Shown: positions 35,409 to 48,141, numbered from the stretch's first letter. The stretch is DNA of 64,000 nucleotides from Quillaja saponaria (GCA_029379385.1 CM055617.1:11999532-12063531), one strand, 5' to 3'. The notes: generated by a model from the sequence alone, not told the origin. Program-made: numbers and translations.

Positions 35409-37755
35409 CTAGCCCCCTAAAAACGAGTTTAAGAAGTGTAGGGGCTTGAACTAGTAGTTAAATAAATCTCGATTAGAATTGGTGCTGAAAAATAAATAGA
35501 CCATATACTTGGCCATGTTTCTTATTTACAAGGTGCACTTTTTATGCTAAAATGTTTTATCACTGGTCTTGAAGCTATGCTATATTCCACCTTATAACTT
35601 ATCCCACTCCATTCCACCTACTCTACCTATTACTCCCACATTTTTTAGCATAAATTGAGAAGTTTAGACTTATTATGATAGTAGTTTATGCATTATTTTT
35701 GCCTGTTGATGGGGACTAATATCCAGTTGTATTAAATTGTACATAAGTAAATAGCATATTTACTTTGAGAAATATGAGTGAAAACCCGAGATTATTTGCT
35801 GATGTTGTAGCATTTTAGGCGAAGACCTAAGCTTGTTGATAATGTTTTGGATTCATAGCCACTTGATTTGTTTAGGTACTTTGCCTGAATGCTGGCTTTT
35901 TAGCTTATGCTTCCGACCCTGAGTATGACTATAGACGTTCTAGCCATGTGTCATCTCCTCAGGCTCTTTCTCAAGGTCGGGTGAAAACTCGATACCTTTG
36001 GCAATTTAGTATCTAAGAGACCCTGCTGAAAGCTGCTTATGCCTCTCCTGGGGGTCGGGCTATTGTACCTAAACCTTTATAGTCGTGAGGAAGAACATAT
36101 TAGATGCCACTCCTACCAAGGATTGTCATTATCTAAAAAGTTGTGTATGGGCTATTTTCAGCTATTTGTTATGACAGTGGGCGATAGCTTCTTCTGTGTT
36201 GAAGGTGATTAGCTCATCTTGATTTGGTGACTTTGTGCACAAAGTTTTTCCTTAAATATATTTATAATTGCTGCTGAAAAGACGAACTCAACAACAAATT
36301 TGTTAAATTCACATATGAAGAATATCTTGTTGAAAATAACTCACAATAATTTTTTAGTATAAAATATACAAATTCATAGTTTACCGTTCACAGGGTGTTG
36401 ACCGTTTGAGTTTGAAATTTGACCTTAAGCTGTAGGTAGCTTATGATGTAAAGGAATAATATTTTGTTTTTGCAGATGTCACTTGACCTCTATAGTTTTT
36501 GCTTTTATGTACTAAGTTGTATGCTAATTACTTGAAACATTTATTATGCACTCAATAATAGATATAACTCGATCATCAGTTGATTAAAGTTTGAAATAAT
36601 AAATAAGTCATTTTTATTGGCTGCAATCCAAGCCAAAAATTAAATTCACAACATTTATACAAACATCAAATCATCAAACCATCCTCCAAACACCATTTAT
36701 CACAAATATGTTAATATTCTTTGTTAAAAATAATATTCAATTTTGAAGACCTATTGTAAGGTCGTAAATTTACATCAAAATAGCATACCGACCACATAAT
36801 CATTTAAGATTTCTACTTATTTTGTCAATAAGGATACTTACATAAATTTTGTTAATATGCAATTATAAAATCTAAGGATATACTCATAAAATTTCAAAAT
36901 TATTTAGGTCACCTATATGAAAATATAGAATCCAGGAGCCTATATGTGATTTTCTAAAATTGTTCAGGAGGTTTATATGAAAATATGAGTTTGGGGTCTA
37001 TGTATAATTACTTAGAAGCATTTAGGCTATTAACATGAATTTAAGGGTAAGTTTGTAAAATATCAAAGAGTTTGCAATAATTCTGTAGATTATTGAATTT
37101 TTTTGTCACTTATGTAATTATAAAAGTATATTGGCCTAATATTGAAAATTATAACAATTTGGTCCAAATTTATAAAAATGTAAAAATTTTGGGTCATATA
37201 TACAAATATATTAAACATTTGGGTCATTTATGTAAACATATAAAGGTTTAAGGACCCAATAGAAATTATACACACCTGTTGGATCCTGGGCTGCGTAGCT
37301 GGACTTAAGCCGAACCTGCCAGGCCACACTGGATTAAGTTGCTGCCAGGCTTCTTGATGAGGGATCCAAGGGTTCAATTAATCCATTTCTATTCGGTCTT
37401 GTTGAACAAGTGAAGGAAGCAAATAGTTCATAAAATAATTATAGGAGATGTAAGTATACGGAATGCCTTCAGCCTCCACAAGACGCTTGATTTCAGCTTT
37501 TCGTGAATAGAAGCTATAATCAATACCATATATTCAAGTCTTTTTCTAGATTTGTTTTGTATTCTGCTGGAATGAACCTCTGGATACAGCCAGCTTTATA
37601 GTTCACAGGTGAAGAACAGGAAACAAAAAATGGGCTTCTTAGATTAGGATTTTGATATTTGTAGTGTTGTTGACATAATCAACTAGTTTTTGGGATTTGT
37701 TTTGGTAGGGGGATCGAAATTCCAAATAAGATGGAGTTCCGACATAGGGCACCAA
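35409..37755 (-). other. Element B interior
   Basis: Non-coding. 35409-36600 resembles the element A interior; 36820-37260 is AT-rich with repeated CATTTATGTAAACATATAAAG-like phrases; 37260-37400 is GC-richer. No protein domain recognised. Confidence 0.65.
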
Positions 37756-37909
37756 TGTTAAAAATAGATTTGACTAGCTTAAGTTTCATCACGTGGTTGA
37801 CTTGCAAAGAGATTAGACCTGTGAAAACTGCGATGCCAAAGTCAGTATATAATTAGAGGATCTAATTTGAAAAGTTATAAAAAAATATATATATAAGTTA
37901 GAAGATACG
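37756..37909 (-). repeat. Element B 5' LTR, inner part
   Basis: Plus-strand TGTTAAAAATAGATTTG onward, cut near 37909 by the solo LTR. The rest of the LTR resumes at 41200 with TTTTGTTTTGAGGTTTTGA. Confidence 0.82.
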
Positions 37910-40900
37910 TGTCACACCCTTCGCGGATGCATGGATTGGATAACCATTATATTTAAAACCAAGAAAAACTTTAATGAATTAAATTAAAAACCTAGACTTG
38001 TTATTGAACATATAACATTTAATAAAAAATTTGGCAGAGGTTCCATGTAATCTGAAACATGCCCAAAAATACAACCACATAATCTTGTTTACATACCACT
38101 AGACCATAATGATTATAATATACACAAAAGACCTCCTCTTCAGCAATATCATAAACAATAACAAACAACTAAACTATTACACCACACAAAATCATACAAT
38201 ACATAGCTCTAGTGTGAATGCAAATAGGGCTGGCAAAAAGCCAAGCTAGCTCGCGAGCTGCTCGTGAGCTAGCTCTTTAAAGGCTTAGCTCAAGCTCGAC
38301 TCGTTTACTAATTAACAAGCAGATCTTGAGCTTTATTTTAAGCTCGTTTAGTAAAACGAGCCAAGCTCAATCTTTCCAAAGCTCAGCTCATAAGCTCGTA
38401 GGCTCGTAGGCTCGTGAGCTGGCTCGTTTAGTATTTAATAAATTTTTTGTTACGTATATATAAATTTAATTGTAGACAAAATTTAACATAAGTTGTAACT
38501 TGGTTTGGTGTTAAGTTATGCAAAAAGTTACTAACTAAGTCATGGGTTCAACTCATTTTGACTATAGAATCTTCTTAGAATTTTCAAAAAACTTTCAAGA
38601 ACATTTAACGAGCCGAGCTTGAGCTTGGGGTTAGGCTCACGAGCACTTAACAAGCTTAGTCTCGTGAGCCCTTATCGAACATGAGCTGAGCTTGAGCTTA
38701 TCCAAAACTTGATGAGTGGAGCCGAGCTTTGCCAAAGGTCGGCTTAATCTCGGCTCGTTGCCACCCCTAACTGCAAACTTTTATCATTGACTTCAAGTAT
38801 GAGATCCTGAAAAATACATTACCGTACTCTATCGGCAGGTCACGAGCTCGTTGAAGCAATATCCCAAATTCTTGTTACTAAAAAAATAATAATAGAAAAG
38901 TGGTGAGTCCCACAGACTTAGTGAGCAAACAACATACCCTGAAGGTACCAGCATCAATCAAAGTATAAGAACATATCATTACTTAATCTCATGTGATCAT
39001 ATTCAAGTCTTAATTTCAAAGTACACACATGTACTTGTATTCATCATAAAATCACAATTTCCATGATTCACAAGATAGACAAAGCAATTGAATACTTAGA
39101 ATTCACAATTCAAACCAAAAAAATCAAATAACTCAAAGCAAACAAAGTGTCAACTTAGTAACTCAACCCTGCACAACAAAGATCTCCCCCCACCGGCCAT
39201 TTACGTGCCTGCACAACAAATTAATCTTCGTACATAATCCATCACATCGGGACTAAGCACTTTATTCTTTTTAAAATATTTATCAAAATCAGAATATCAA
39301 ACCAAAATATCATAGGTGCACATGAATTTGAATTTTGGATATAAAAATCATTTCTCATAAAATTTTATTTTGTTAGCCCTTATCAACCATAAACAATATC
39401 AAATAACAAACATAATTCGAATACTCAAATTCACATAAATTATTTCATTTAATTATCTGGTAACCAAAGTGCACGTAATTCACTTACAAGGATCAAGACG
39501 TGGTTCGTCAGTTCATCTAGTCTGCGAATGTGTCAGAATGTCCTCAACACGATCCGTAATTGAATATCATCACTTTATATATTATTTAAAATAATTACTT
39601 CATGATTAATTCCATAATTCTCAATTCACTATTTCTAAAAGTATTTATGTAAATCAACTTCTATTTGTATAATAACATTTAAGTTCTTTAAGAAATTTGG
39701 TTAACAAATGGAATGCATATTTCCTTCTACATGTGAATTTGGAGTTTATATACTTACATACCTTCTAGTGTGATAGGTATAACTTTATAATTCCTTATAT
39801 TACTTATATCCCTATCCTTGAATTAGACTTAATTTAATTACCTAAAGCTATTCAAGAGTTGAAACTATACATTCTCATCCTAAATATAATTAAGTTTTTA
39901 ATTTACTCATTTCTAGTTCCTATGATTTTTAAAGTCTATCATTTATTCTTCTTAACTTTTATTCTTACCTCTAGTTTAAATTCATGTAATCCGTAACTTT
40001 ATCTATGATTTAGTTCATATATAACCATTAAACTAATAAAACACTCTAAAGCTAAATTTGATTATCTTAACTCTCCACATAAATAAGCTACTTTGTTATA
40101 AGTCTTTACTTTAATACCCCCATGCATAAACTTTTAAATAACCTAAAAGTATAAAACTTAGCATAATTAAATTTTAACTAAAATCCATCATAATCCACCT
40201 ATATAAGACTTATGGCCGTTACCGTGACCTTATGAAGATTTTCTGTACTTCCAACCTTCCCCCGTTACCGTGACACTAAAGAGATACAAACCTCTCTTTT
40301 CTTCTTCATTTACAGCCGGCCGCTTATGAGGAAAAGCTTAGGAGATCAAGTTACTGCTCACATAGGGACAACACTTGATAATTTAGCTTCAATCCATAAT
40401 TACTTTTTTCTTCTCACACAACCACACATCAACTCTTTTCTTTTTTACATTAAAACACAACATTAAGAATCATCAGACCATACCTTTCACTTATTCAAAC
40501 AATCAGCCAGTAAAACGCCACCATCCTCAAGGCAAGAGAAAGCTAACTCCCAAAGGAAATGATGGCAGGTCTCCTATACGTGGCTGGACAAAAAATGGGA
40601 TTGCTATCCCTTCAAATTTCCACAGCCAACACACTTCAGCTTACTCACCCCTCCTTCCAACGTGAGGAAAAAAAAAAAGCAAAAAGAAAGAGTTTGCTGC
40701 AAGTAAGATTTGCCAAAGAGTGAAATTACTGCTGCTAAAGGTGCTAGAACTCTTGCCCACCAACCATGAAAATACAACTCTCCCGAGACGGGACGACAAA
40801 GACAATAAAAGGAGAAAAATACATCTTAGTCGGTTCAAGGAAGGGGGAAGAAAAGGCGACCAAAGAATAATATAATAATATAACTTCATGGCCTAAATTA

Positions 40901-41199
40901 ATTCTTAAAATGTGTACTAAAAAATTTATTCAATAGTGTATATATATAGATATATCAATCATTGTTTCTCTAACTTTTTATTATTATTATATATTAATTT
41001 CACTTGTTAATGCAATCCTTATGGAATAAAATCTAAGTCCAAGTCAACTAATAAGATAGTGGACTTTAATTTACAAATATATATATATATATCCTCTTAT
41101 TTTAATTAATTTTATAAAAAATTAAAAAAATTATTTACGTATTCATGATAATCCATATACAACTTTCTAAAAGGTATATTAGACTATCGGGTTATAACA
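37910..41199 (-). mobile_element. Long solo LTR, copy 1 (3.3 kb), nested in element B
   Basis: Plus-strand start TGTCACACCCTTCGCGG and end GGTTATAACA. It aligns with 53278-56957 through shared landmarks: TTTCGGCAGAGGTCC-type, GACCATAA, CTGCAAACTTT, GTGGTGAGTCCCACAGACTT and the CCGCACACC/GCACAACAAATTAAT block. The TG...CA ends, read on the minus strand as TGTTATAACC...GGGTGTGACA, fit a long Gypsy-type LTR without an internal region. The inserted target copies ATACG and ATATA match imperfectly. It contains the 545-bp MITE at 38225-38769. Confidence 0.72.
38225..38769. mobile_element. hAT MITE with 18-bp inverted termini
   Basis: Starts TAGGGCTGGCAAAAAGCC and ends with the inverse of TAGGGGTGGCAACGAGCC. 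It is flanked by 8-bp copies AATGCAAA (38217-38224) and ACTGCAAA (38770-38777), one mismatch. The related solo LTR at 53278-56957 has the uninterrupted site GTGACTGCAAACTTTC near 53633, confirming the insertion. The interior is full of GAGCTC, GCTCGTGAGC and related palindromes and has no ORF. Confidence 0.92.
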
Positions 41200-41378
41200 A
41201 TATAACATGTTTTGTTTTGAGGTTTTGACTATTTTATATAATTAATCACGTAGTAAGGACGTCCGTTATAATATTAATATGATACTAATTGTGGCAATTG
41301 AAGTTCTAGTAAAACTATTATATCTTGACCATGCCACGTATAATAATATTATTAAATTGATATAATATTGTACTATCA
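41200..41378 (-). repeat. Element B 5' LTR, outer part
   Basis: Resumes the LTR after the solo LTR and ends TGTACTATCA. Confidence 0.78.
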
Positions 41379-44300
41379 CTATTAAATTAGATGCATAATA
41401 TTCTTATTAAGTTATAAATAATTTACAAATAGTTCCAAATCATCTAAATTAATCATTAATCTAAAAAATTAACTCAAGAAAAATACTAAATTACCCTTAT
41501 TGTAAGGTTTTTTTTTTTTTTTTAATGTTTTCTCATTTCTATATTTCTTCTTCTTCTTTTCCTATGAAGTTAAATTCTATATATTGATTCAATTTTAGCA
41601 TATATGACAATATTTAAATCCTTTGTAATTTTTATTTTCTTGTCATAATTAATATTTAAGTATCAATACATTTACTAATATTATTTTACTCATTTGTAGA
41701 AATCATATAAGTTATTGTTTCAATTTTTGTTTTAATGATAATATTTTAATCAAAGTTTTTGTTTCTTTATTATTGTATTACAATTATTTTTTTAAAAATA
41801 TATGCTAATATTGAATAAATATGAAGAATTCAATTGCTAAAAATATAAAAGATAAAAGAAGAATTAAGAGATAAAAGCGAAAGACAAAAAAACTTATGAC
41901 TATGATAGTTTAATCTTTTTTTAAAAGTTTATTTATTATATTTAATAACTAATTTGGATGATATGTATGAATATATTCACTAATTGTAACTCAAATAAAA
42001 AAGTTATGTTTAATTCGATTTTTGATGAATTATTATAAATCGAATAGATAATTCATGGGTATGATGAACCTTCTAAATTTTAGTGAATTGTAACTTCAAT
42101 AGAGTAGTTTGACATTTTATCTTTTTTCAAATAATGAAATTCCAATATTATGTGCATGAGTGTTGTTTATTCTCTTTATTTTAGTTTTCTTCTAAGAGTT
42201 GTGCATATGCGATTAATTATTGAAAAATTAAAAACTAAACGAGTAAAAAGGCATGAAATTTATTTTCTACCAAACCCAAAGAATCATTACTAAAAATGTC
42301 AAAATTTTATTCTTCTTAAAATTTTAGTATTAATTAAGCTTAGTAGAAATGCCAATTGAAATGCTCCAAATGCAAATGGGACTCACAAGCAAGGAATTTT
42401 TTTATTTATTTTTGGTGCATTAGGAGTGCTTAAACTTGACATTAAGGAGTGGAGAGACTGGTATCAATCGCTTGAGCTAAGCTCTTGGCGGTAGCATGAA
42501 ATTTCTTTTGAGAGAGTACTAGTTAGTATGAACTTGGTATCTATACAATACAGAGATTTTAGACTTTAAATTTTATAAGGAAATAAAAAATATTGAAATA
42601 TAACATATGTTTATTAGATTATTATAAACAATGACATTTCAAATTATTTTCTATTTAAAGTTTCAATAGTGCACCTAAAGGTGAAATTATAAAATAAAAT
42701 TTTATGAGTGTTATTTAACTTTTTCTTTTGATTTTTTAAAATTTATTTTAAAGTTATAAAAAATATTTTAACTTATCACACTTGTGCATCCAACCAAATT
42801 AAAAACTCTATTTAAACTTACTCTCTCTTTTATCCCATTATCTGTGTGTATTAAAAGAAACTAATTGTTTTATTTTTTTTCTAAAATAATTTTTTATTTT
42901 TGACTTACTGCTGGTGAATCTTCCACCTATTTTATTTTTCTTCTTGATTAATCCAATTTTATTCATTAAACTTACTACTTGTTAGGAGTTTACTATATGA
43001 AAAAAAAAAAATTACTCTACATTCAATAGAATTACTTAATTTTTTTTTTAATTATAATTACTTAATTTTTTGAAATTGAAAATTTTTTATTATTCCTGTC
43101 TCATGACTGAAAATTCAAAAAAAAAAAAAAAAAAAAAAACATCTTGACACAAATTCAATCTTACATTTTGATTTTCTACATGTTATAAACTTAAAAAAAA
43201 TCTTATTCAATTTAGTAGATTATGAAATATAAAATCATGAAATTTAATTTTTAGGAAATAATTAATTATTTAAAAATTAATTAGCTTGTCAAAATTTTAT
43301 TTTTATGTAAATGTGTTTTTTTTTTTTTTTCCTTTTATAGTGCATTTGAGATGTTGAATAAAAAAAAATGTTTGTGTAAAAATTTAAATTGTTAGTTATT
43401 TAAATAATGAAACCTAGTAACTTTTTTTTTTTTTTCTTATTTCACTTATGATTTAGTATATGACTATGTTTAATTTGAGTTAATATATCAAATATTTTAG
43501 TTGTAGAAGTGATGATTTAGTTATTATTTATTAGAAAGATCAAAGTTTCAAATCTTTTCATCCCAATTTGTTTTTTGCTTCAAACCAACTTAATAATTGT
43601 TTACTCTCTCTTATACTATGTTTGACAATATAAAATTATACAGTGAAGAGTGGAAAGATAATACATCAATATAACAACTGCATACCTGTATAACCTAATA
43701 TATTGTATAATCATATATCATATAATATACCAAACGATTGTATAGTATTGTAGACTCCCAACATAATTATAGAATTACTGTGACATCCTTTTCACCATTT
43801 TCTCTTTTATTAAATGGGCCCATTTCCTAGCAGCTGCTCTTATATGAAAATTATTCCAATAATATTATAATACTTAGCCAGTAGTGAGGTCTCTTAAATT
43901 ATAATGTGAGAATGATTTAGTCAATGAAATTATTATTAATATTAACAAACAAAAATATGGAAATATAGTGGTGGAAGACGGAAGCTTGTTCAGTTTACAC
44001 TCTGACCTCAATTCACGTGGATTTCAAGCATATATGTAAAGCACGATACCTCATGTGACATACAGATAAAAGCAGAAATTGAAACAGCTAAACAAACTGA
44101 AATTGTTGCGAAAACAACACACACAAGCAGATGCATGATTTCCTTATATAATCTCACACCATAGATTATTTAGACCCATTCTTAGATTTTTTTTTTTTTT
44201 TTTTAAGATGTTAATTTTTAGGTTTTAGTCTACACAATAAAAATAATATGTCTTATTTTAAATTTGACTCATTTCAGCTCATCCTTTTTAACATGAGAAA

Positions 44301-44621
44301 TTTGGACTACACCTCCGAGACATAGAATGTCTCCTTGAGAAACTTATACACAGGTAAGAAGTCTACAATAATATTTATACACTGTTTTCTATTCTTTTTA
44401 ACCATATGTTAAAGTAATGCACTTTTTAGAAACTAAGTAAATAAGTTTAAAATTTTCTAGAACTATATATTAGCCTCTAAGCTAATAGCTATGTTGGTGA
44501 GAATTGCCTTAAGACAATTCTATATGTTGGTTAAATTGTAGAGACAAGTTATGTCTCTAGAAAATTGTAGAAAGTGCAAAGGAGGTTAAGCATTGCCTAT
44601 AAATATGCAATAAGGCATGTG
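41379..44621. other. AT-rich spacer, 3.2 kb
   Basis: Extremely AT-rich with many homopolymer runs (for example poly(T) 41508-41523 and 43318-43331, poly(A) near 43119-43139). No coding frame of note. 44480-44620 is slightly GC-richer, with CTATAAATATGCAATAAGG near 44600. No gene supported. Confidence 0.6.
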
Positions 44622-44668
44622 GTACGAACTCAACAACTCAGTAGGAATTTTATAAGTTCTATTATATT
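44622..44668 (-). repeat. Gypsy LTR end fragment
   Basis: About 47 bases (TGGTACGAACTC...CTATTATATTC) match 46859-46909, the LTR edge beside the gag gene of the Gypsy remnant. This is probably the outer end of that element's 3' LTR, cut by the CACTA insertion. Confidence 0.6.
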
Positions 44669-45485
44669 CACTACAAGAAAAAAGGTTAATAGCTACTGAT
44701 CTCGAAGCTGAAAAGTATTAGTAGCTAATTTTTATAGTTCAGCTACTGATTTTGAAACACAGAAAAAATTAAGTTGCTAAATCTTATTAAAGTTGTAAAT
44801 TTGCAACCAAATTTATTATTTAGCTACCAATATTTGGTCAGAAATTATGAAATGGTAGCAATAATATTTAGCAACCAAAATATCAATAGCAAATTGTGTA
44901 TTTTTGGCAAAACAAAAGGGTTTGCCTTTCCCTGTCGTCCTTTCGAACGCAACTTTATTCTCTTTCCATGTCCTCTCTCTAGCTATTAACTTCGAGCCTG
45001 CTAATTTTTTATTTCTAATTTTTGATTTCCTCGATTTGTGGAGTTAAGGATTTCAAGGATTGGGGTTTTGGGAACCCAGAGCTTCTGAGGCTTTGTTTTC
45101 TTTCTTTTATTTACGTTTGTTATAGGTTTTTTCTTCAGCTACTGTGTGGTTTACTCCTATAATGGTGGTCTCTTCTTTGCCGTGATCTGGAGTTGTCTCA
45201 CCTATGAACAAAGCATCTCATGCTAAGGTTTCACGATCGCCATCTGAAAGATTCAAGGTCCAACCAATTTTCTTGCTAAATATATGTAGCACTAATAATC
45301 GAAGTTTCTGCTATTTGATGATAATATGATTACTGATTCTAACAAGTTAGAAATTGTTTCATGTTTGATACTTGGGTTCCATGTTTTGAGTACATATGTT
45401 TGGTTGCTAAGAAAGTGCAAGACAAAGTAAAATATAATGGATGTTTAGTTTAATGGCTCAATTATGTTAATTGGAGTATGACTCA
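44669..45485 (+). mobile_element. CACTA (En/Spm-type) transposon end, truncated
   Basis: Begins CACTACAAGAAAAAAGG, the diagnostic plant CACTA terminus, followed by subterminal repeats of TAGCTACTGAT type at about 44690, 44740 and 44823. The opposite inverted end (TTTTTCTTGTAGTG) is not seen downstream, and no transposase motif is present, so this is a truncated or rearranged copy. The right limit is inferred from where Gypsy sequence resumes. Confidence 0.72.
44900..45262 (+). other. Possible captured host gene 5' end in the CACTA element
   Basis: This stretch is GC-richer than the surroundings. It has CT-rich leader-like sequence and an ATG at 45204 starting MNKASHAKVSRSPSERFKV, ending at a possible splice donor (AAG then GTCC, near 45258). 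I do not recognise the protein. CACTA elements are known to capture host fragments, so capture is plausible, but this is inference from composition. Confidence 0.35.
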
Positions 45486-45489
45486 ATTA

Positions 45490-46857
45490 TGTTGTTTGCA
45501 CTAGACCAAATTTTTAACTTGCCCCACATCAGTGAGAAACTGTCCATTGCCTACTTTAACTTGGAACTCTGGACAAGATTCAATAAGAAGCCGCAAAGCT
45601 TGAGCAACTCGTGGTTGAATGAAATTGTGAGTGCTGCCACTATCACATAAGACAGATACATGAGTGTCTTGAATTAATCCTTGAAAATGCAGTGTTAAGG
45701 TGGTAAGAGTACCAGACAGAGTCAGATAAGATATGACTGGTTGGTCAAGTGTAGTAATGGAATCTGGAGAAGAGTCTGGTTGAGAATAAGGCATAGTAGG
45801 TTGGTTTGGGGTGAGGTCGAGTCTGAGGTATCATTAATGAGTTCAATGCTCAAGTATTGTTTGTTTGGGCAATGATGGCCAGGAAAAATTTGTCATCTCA
45901 GGTGAAGCTAAGGCCATTTGTCCCTATGAGCTTGCATCTCAGCATTACTGAGGTGTTTAATGGTAGAGGAAGGATGTTTGGAAGTAGTTGATAAGGACAA
46001 AGAGCTGGTAGAGGATGGAAAATATGGAGGAGTAAGTAAGAGTAGGGGCAATGGCGATGATTGGGGAGCAGTATGGGTGACAGAAGGGTTTAGTGGCCAG
46101 AAACTGACTCATGAAGTTTAGCCAAAACTAACAGCCATAGACAACGATGTAGGACTAACAACCACTACTTCCTGTTGCAATTCTTATTTCAACCCACCTA
46201 CAAAAATGTCAATCACCAAAGGCTTAGATAACCCCTAACTATGATTTAAATACACACAACATGAAAAAATAGTCAAAAACAGATATAGAAGATAGCAGTA
46301 GCTTAAACAAAGATCTCTTGAGATTTTCAAACTCCGATGGGCCAAAATGTGACAACAAAGATTTGGCAAATGATTTCCAATCAGAAAATTGACGTTTCTT
46401 TAAACTTTGGAACCAAGCCATAAGTTTTTTTTCCATAGTTACTTCAGCTAAAAGTAATTTACTTAAATCATATGTGCGATAAAATGTGAAGTAGGCCTCA
46501 GCTCTAGATATTCAATTGATTGAATCAGTACTATCAAAGTTAGGAAAGTAGACAACATTCTTATCGTGATTCTGAGGTGGGGAATAAACCTGAGGTGAAT
46601 CCGAGCCACGAATGTTAGAGGATTATGAAGAATTGGACTGAGTAAGGACTAACCAGCGATGAATAAGGATTTGGAGGACGAAGCAGTTTAGTTAACTGAT
46701 CAAAACGCTCATCAAGCATAGATTTAACATCCTGTAACCCTTCCTTCAATTGATTAACATCCAAAGTAATGGCAGAGATCTGGGCCTATCACACAAGGCT
46801 TCCAATTCAACAATTCGAGGAGCTTGAGCACCCATTATGGCGAGAGGACAATGAATA
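45490..46857 (-). pseudogene. Gypsy gag-protease remnant
   Basis: Read from 46857 downward. Near 46720 a gag N-terminal pattern (MLDERFDQLTKLLRPPNP-like), at 46436-46300 the gag core MEKKLMAWFQSLKKRQFSDW and SHFGPSEFENLKRSLFKL, near 45880 a decayed zinc knuckle (PGHHCPNKQYL), and at 45794-45501 the retropepsin with LIQDTHVSVLCDSGSTHNFI, catalytic DSG at residues 51-53 of that frame. Stops interrupt gag. Reverse transcriptase and integrase are missing: protease sequence stops at the CACTA junction. It is distinct from the Gypsy element at 48-57 kb. Confidence 0.85.
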
Positions 46858-47150
46858 ATTGGTACAAACTCTATAACTCAGTAGGAATTTGATAAGTTCT
46901 ATTATATTCCACCTAGCTGGTGGTCAAGTTACAAGGAAATCAAAGGAAACAACAGCTACAAGAGACATATATATATATATATTTAAGCTCTACTAGGCTC
47001 CAAGAAGATCAAGAGAGGTAGAAGAAGAAGAAGAAGATGAGGAAGAGAAAATTCTTCTATATTCTTTTCATAACCCTTATCTCAATTCTTTTATTCTTTT
47101 ATATTAATACTTAATCCCTTAAGTCTTGTAGTTGGCTATTTAGCTCTAGT
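46858..47150 (-). repeat. Probable 5' LTR of the Gypsy remnant
   Basis: The gag start is preceded (minus strand) by LTR-like sequence. It contains TTAAATATATATATATATG (about 46968-46985) as a TATA region, a (GAA)n tract near 47022-47037, and an end that is repeated at 44622-44668. The outer boundary is not defined. Confidence 0.5.
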
Positions 47151-48136
47151 CCCATGCCTCACACCATGTGCAATGCCAGCATCATTAGAATTCTTTATTA
47201 GATTCATCAATTTGGCTCTTTCATCCTTAATCTACCCTTGACTCGTTTTCTTAGCCAGCTCAGCACCCATTCCAGTGGTCAATATTGCCACCTTAAAAAC
47301 AAATGTCATCAGCCAGTTTTCACATCACAATCATACTAGCATATTGTATAGTAAGTAAGAAAAAACTAAAATCTCAAGCTTTTCAACTATTGTACTACTT
47401 TACTTCATCAATACAACTATTTTGTTTTCTCAAAATCTTTAAGTTTTTACTTTCTCCAAAATTTCAAATACTCCACTACCTAAACATCAAACCTGTAGCC
47501 CATAACTATTTAACCTATATCCTAAATAATTAATCAACTAGTTTAACCTGTTTCACAAAACTAACACTTTATATATTTATTAGAGACATTATGAAGTTAC
47601 TGAAAATTTTATTTTATGTATGTCGGTTGGCAAATGGCCATCTATATAAGAATGCGTACATCTAGTGTTAATATTAAGAGTTAGTCGCATGTTACCTAAA
47701 AGCATTAATTAACACCTCATTGTCCATGCTCTTAGGGTTTTGATTTATCCACTTCCAAAACTTAATAAGTTTTGTTTCCTAAAACAAAGTTAGTCTCACC
47801 TTCAATACTGCACTTCTTTCTGACAAAGTAGCTCTTCTTTTTTTTCCTAACTTCTTGTGAGTAAAGTGCCATTAGGAGCAGATTAAAGAGACTCCTTCCA
47901 ATAATTCACTAAGTCATTGGATCAAATTTGGTTGGACTTCAGTAATTACTAGTTAAAAATTAATAAACTATACCCGCTGAAAAACAAAAAGGAATCATTT
48001 AGAATATTAGAATAATTATAATCAAGTAACCTTAATTAAAACATAACAAACGAATCAGTAATCAAATAAAAACACACTTAGATTAATAACTTTTATAAGA
48101 CATTGACATAAGCCAGATAAAGGCAAAGATGTACCA
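47151..48136. other. Spacer with a short coding-like segment
   Basis: Mostly AT-rich. Between about 47180 and 47320 the minus strand reads VAILTTGMGAELAKKTSQG, a stop, then KDERAKLMNLIKNSNDAGIA, more protein-like than the surroundings, but I recognise no family. Nothing else found. Confidence 0.4.
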
Positions 48137-48141
48137 AGCAT

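Larger units (their letters stand above)
35008..41378 (-). mobile_element. Non-autonomous LTR element B (same family as A), interrupted
   Basis: 3' LTR 35008-35408, interior 35409-37755, 5' LTR 37756-37909 plus 41200-41378. On the minus strand the 5' LTR is followed by TTGGTGCCCTATGTCGGAAC (primer-site type), and the purine tract TTTTTAGGGGGCTAG precedes the 3' LTR. The interior parallels element A, including the GCTTTTTAGC phrases and the TTGAAAAGCTG-type segments, and has no gag or pol motif. Outer five-base flanks are CTTGT and CTATT, not a clean duplication, so one side may have been lost. Confidence 0.82.

Noticed and set aside
40641..40889. 82-codon minus-strand ORF with Leu/Ser/Phe runs
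   Set aside because: Lies in the solo LTR leader; low-complexity composition, no domain.
35008..41383. Clean five-base target duplication for element B
   Set aside because: Outer flanks CTTGT and CTATT match at only three of five positions, and the duplicated host segment does not resume after the element.
43620..43790. Possible Stowaway- or Tourist-like MITE (CTATGTTTG ... CAAACGATTGTATAG)
   Set aside because: Terminal inversion is too weak and no clear target duplication is seen.
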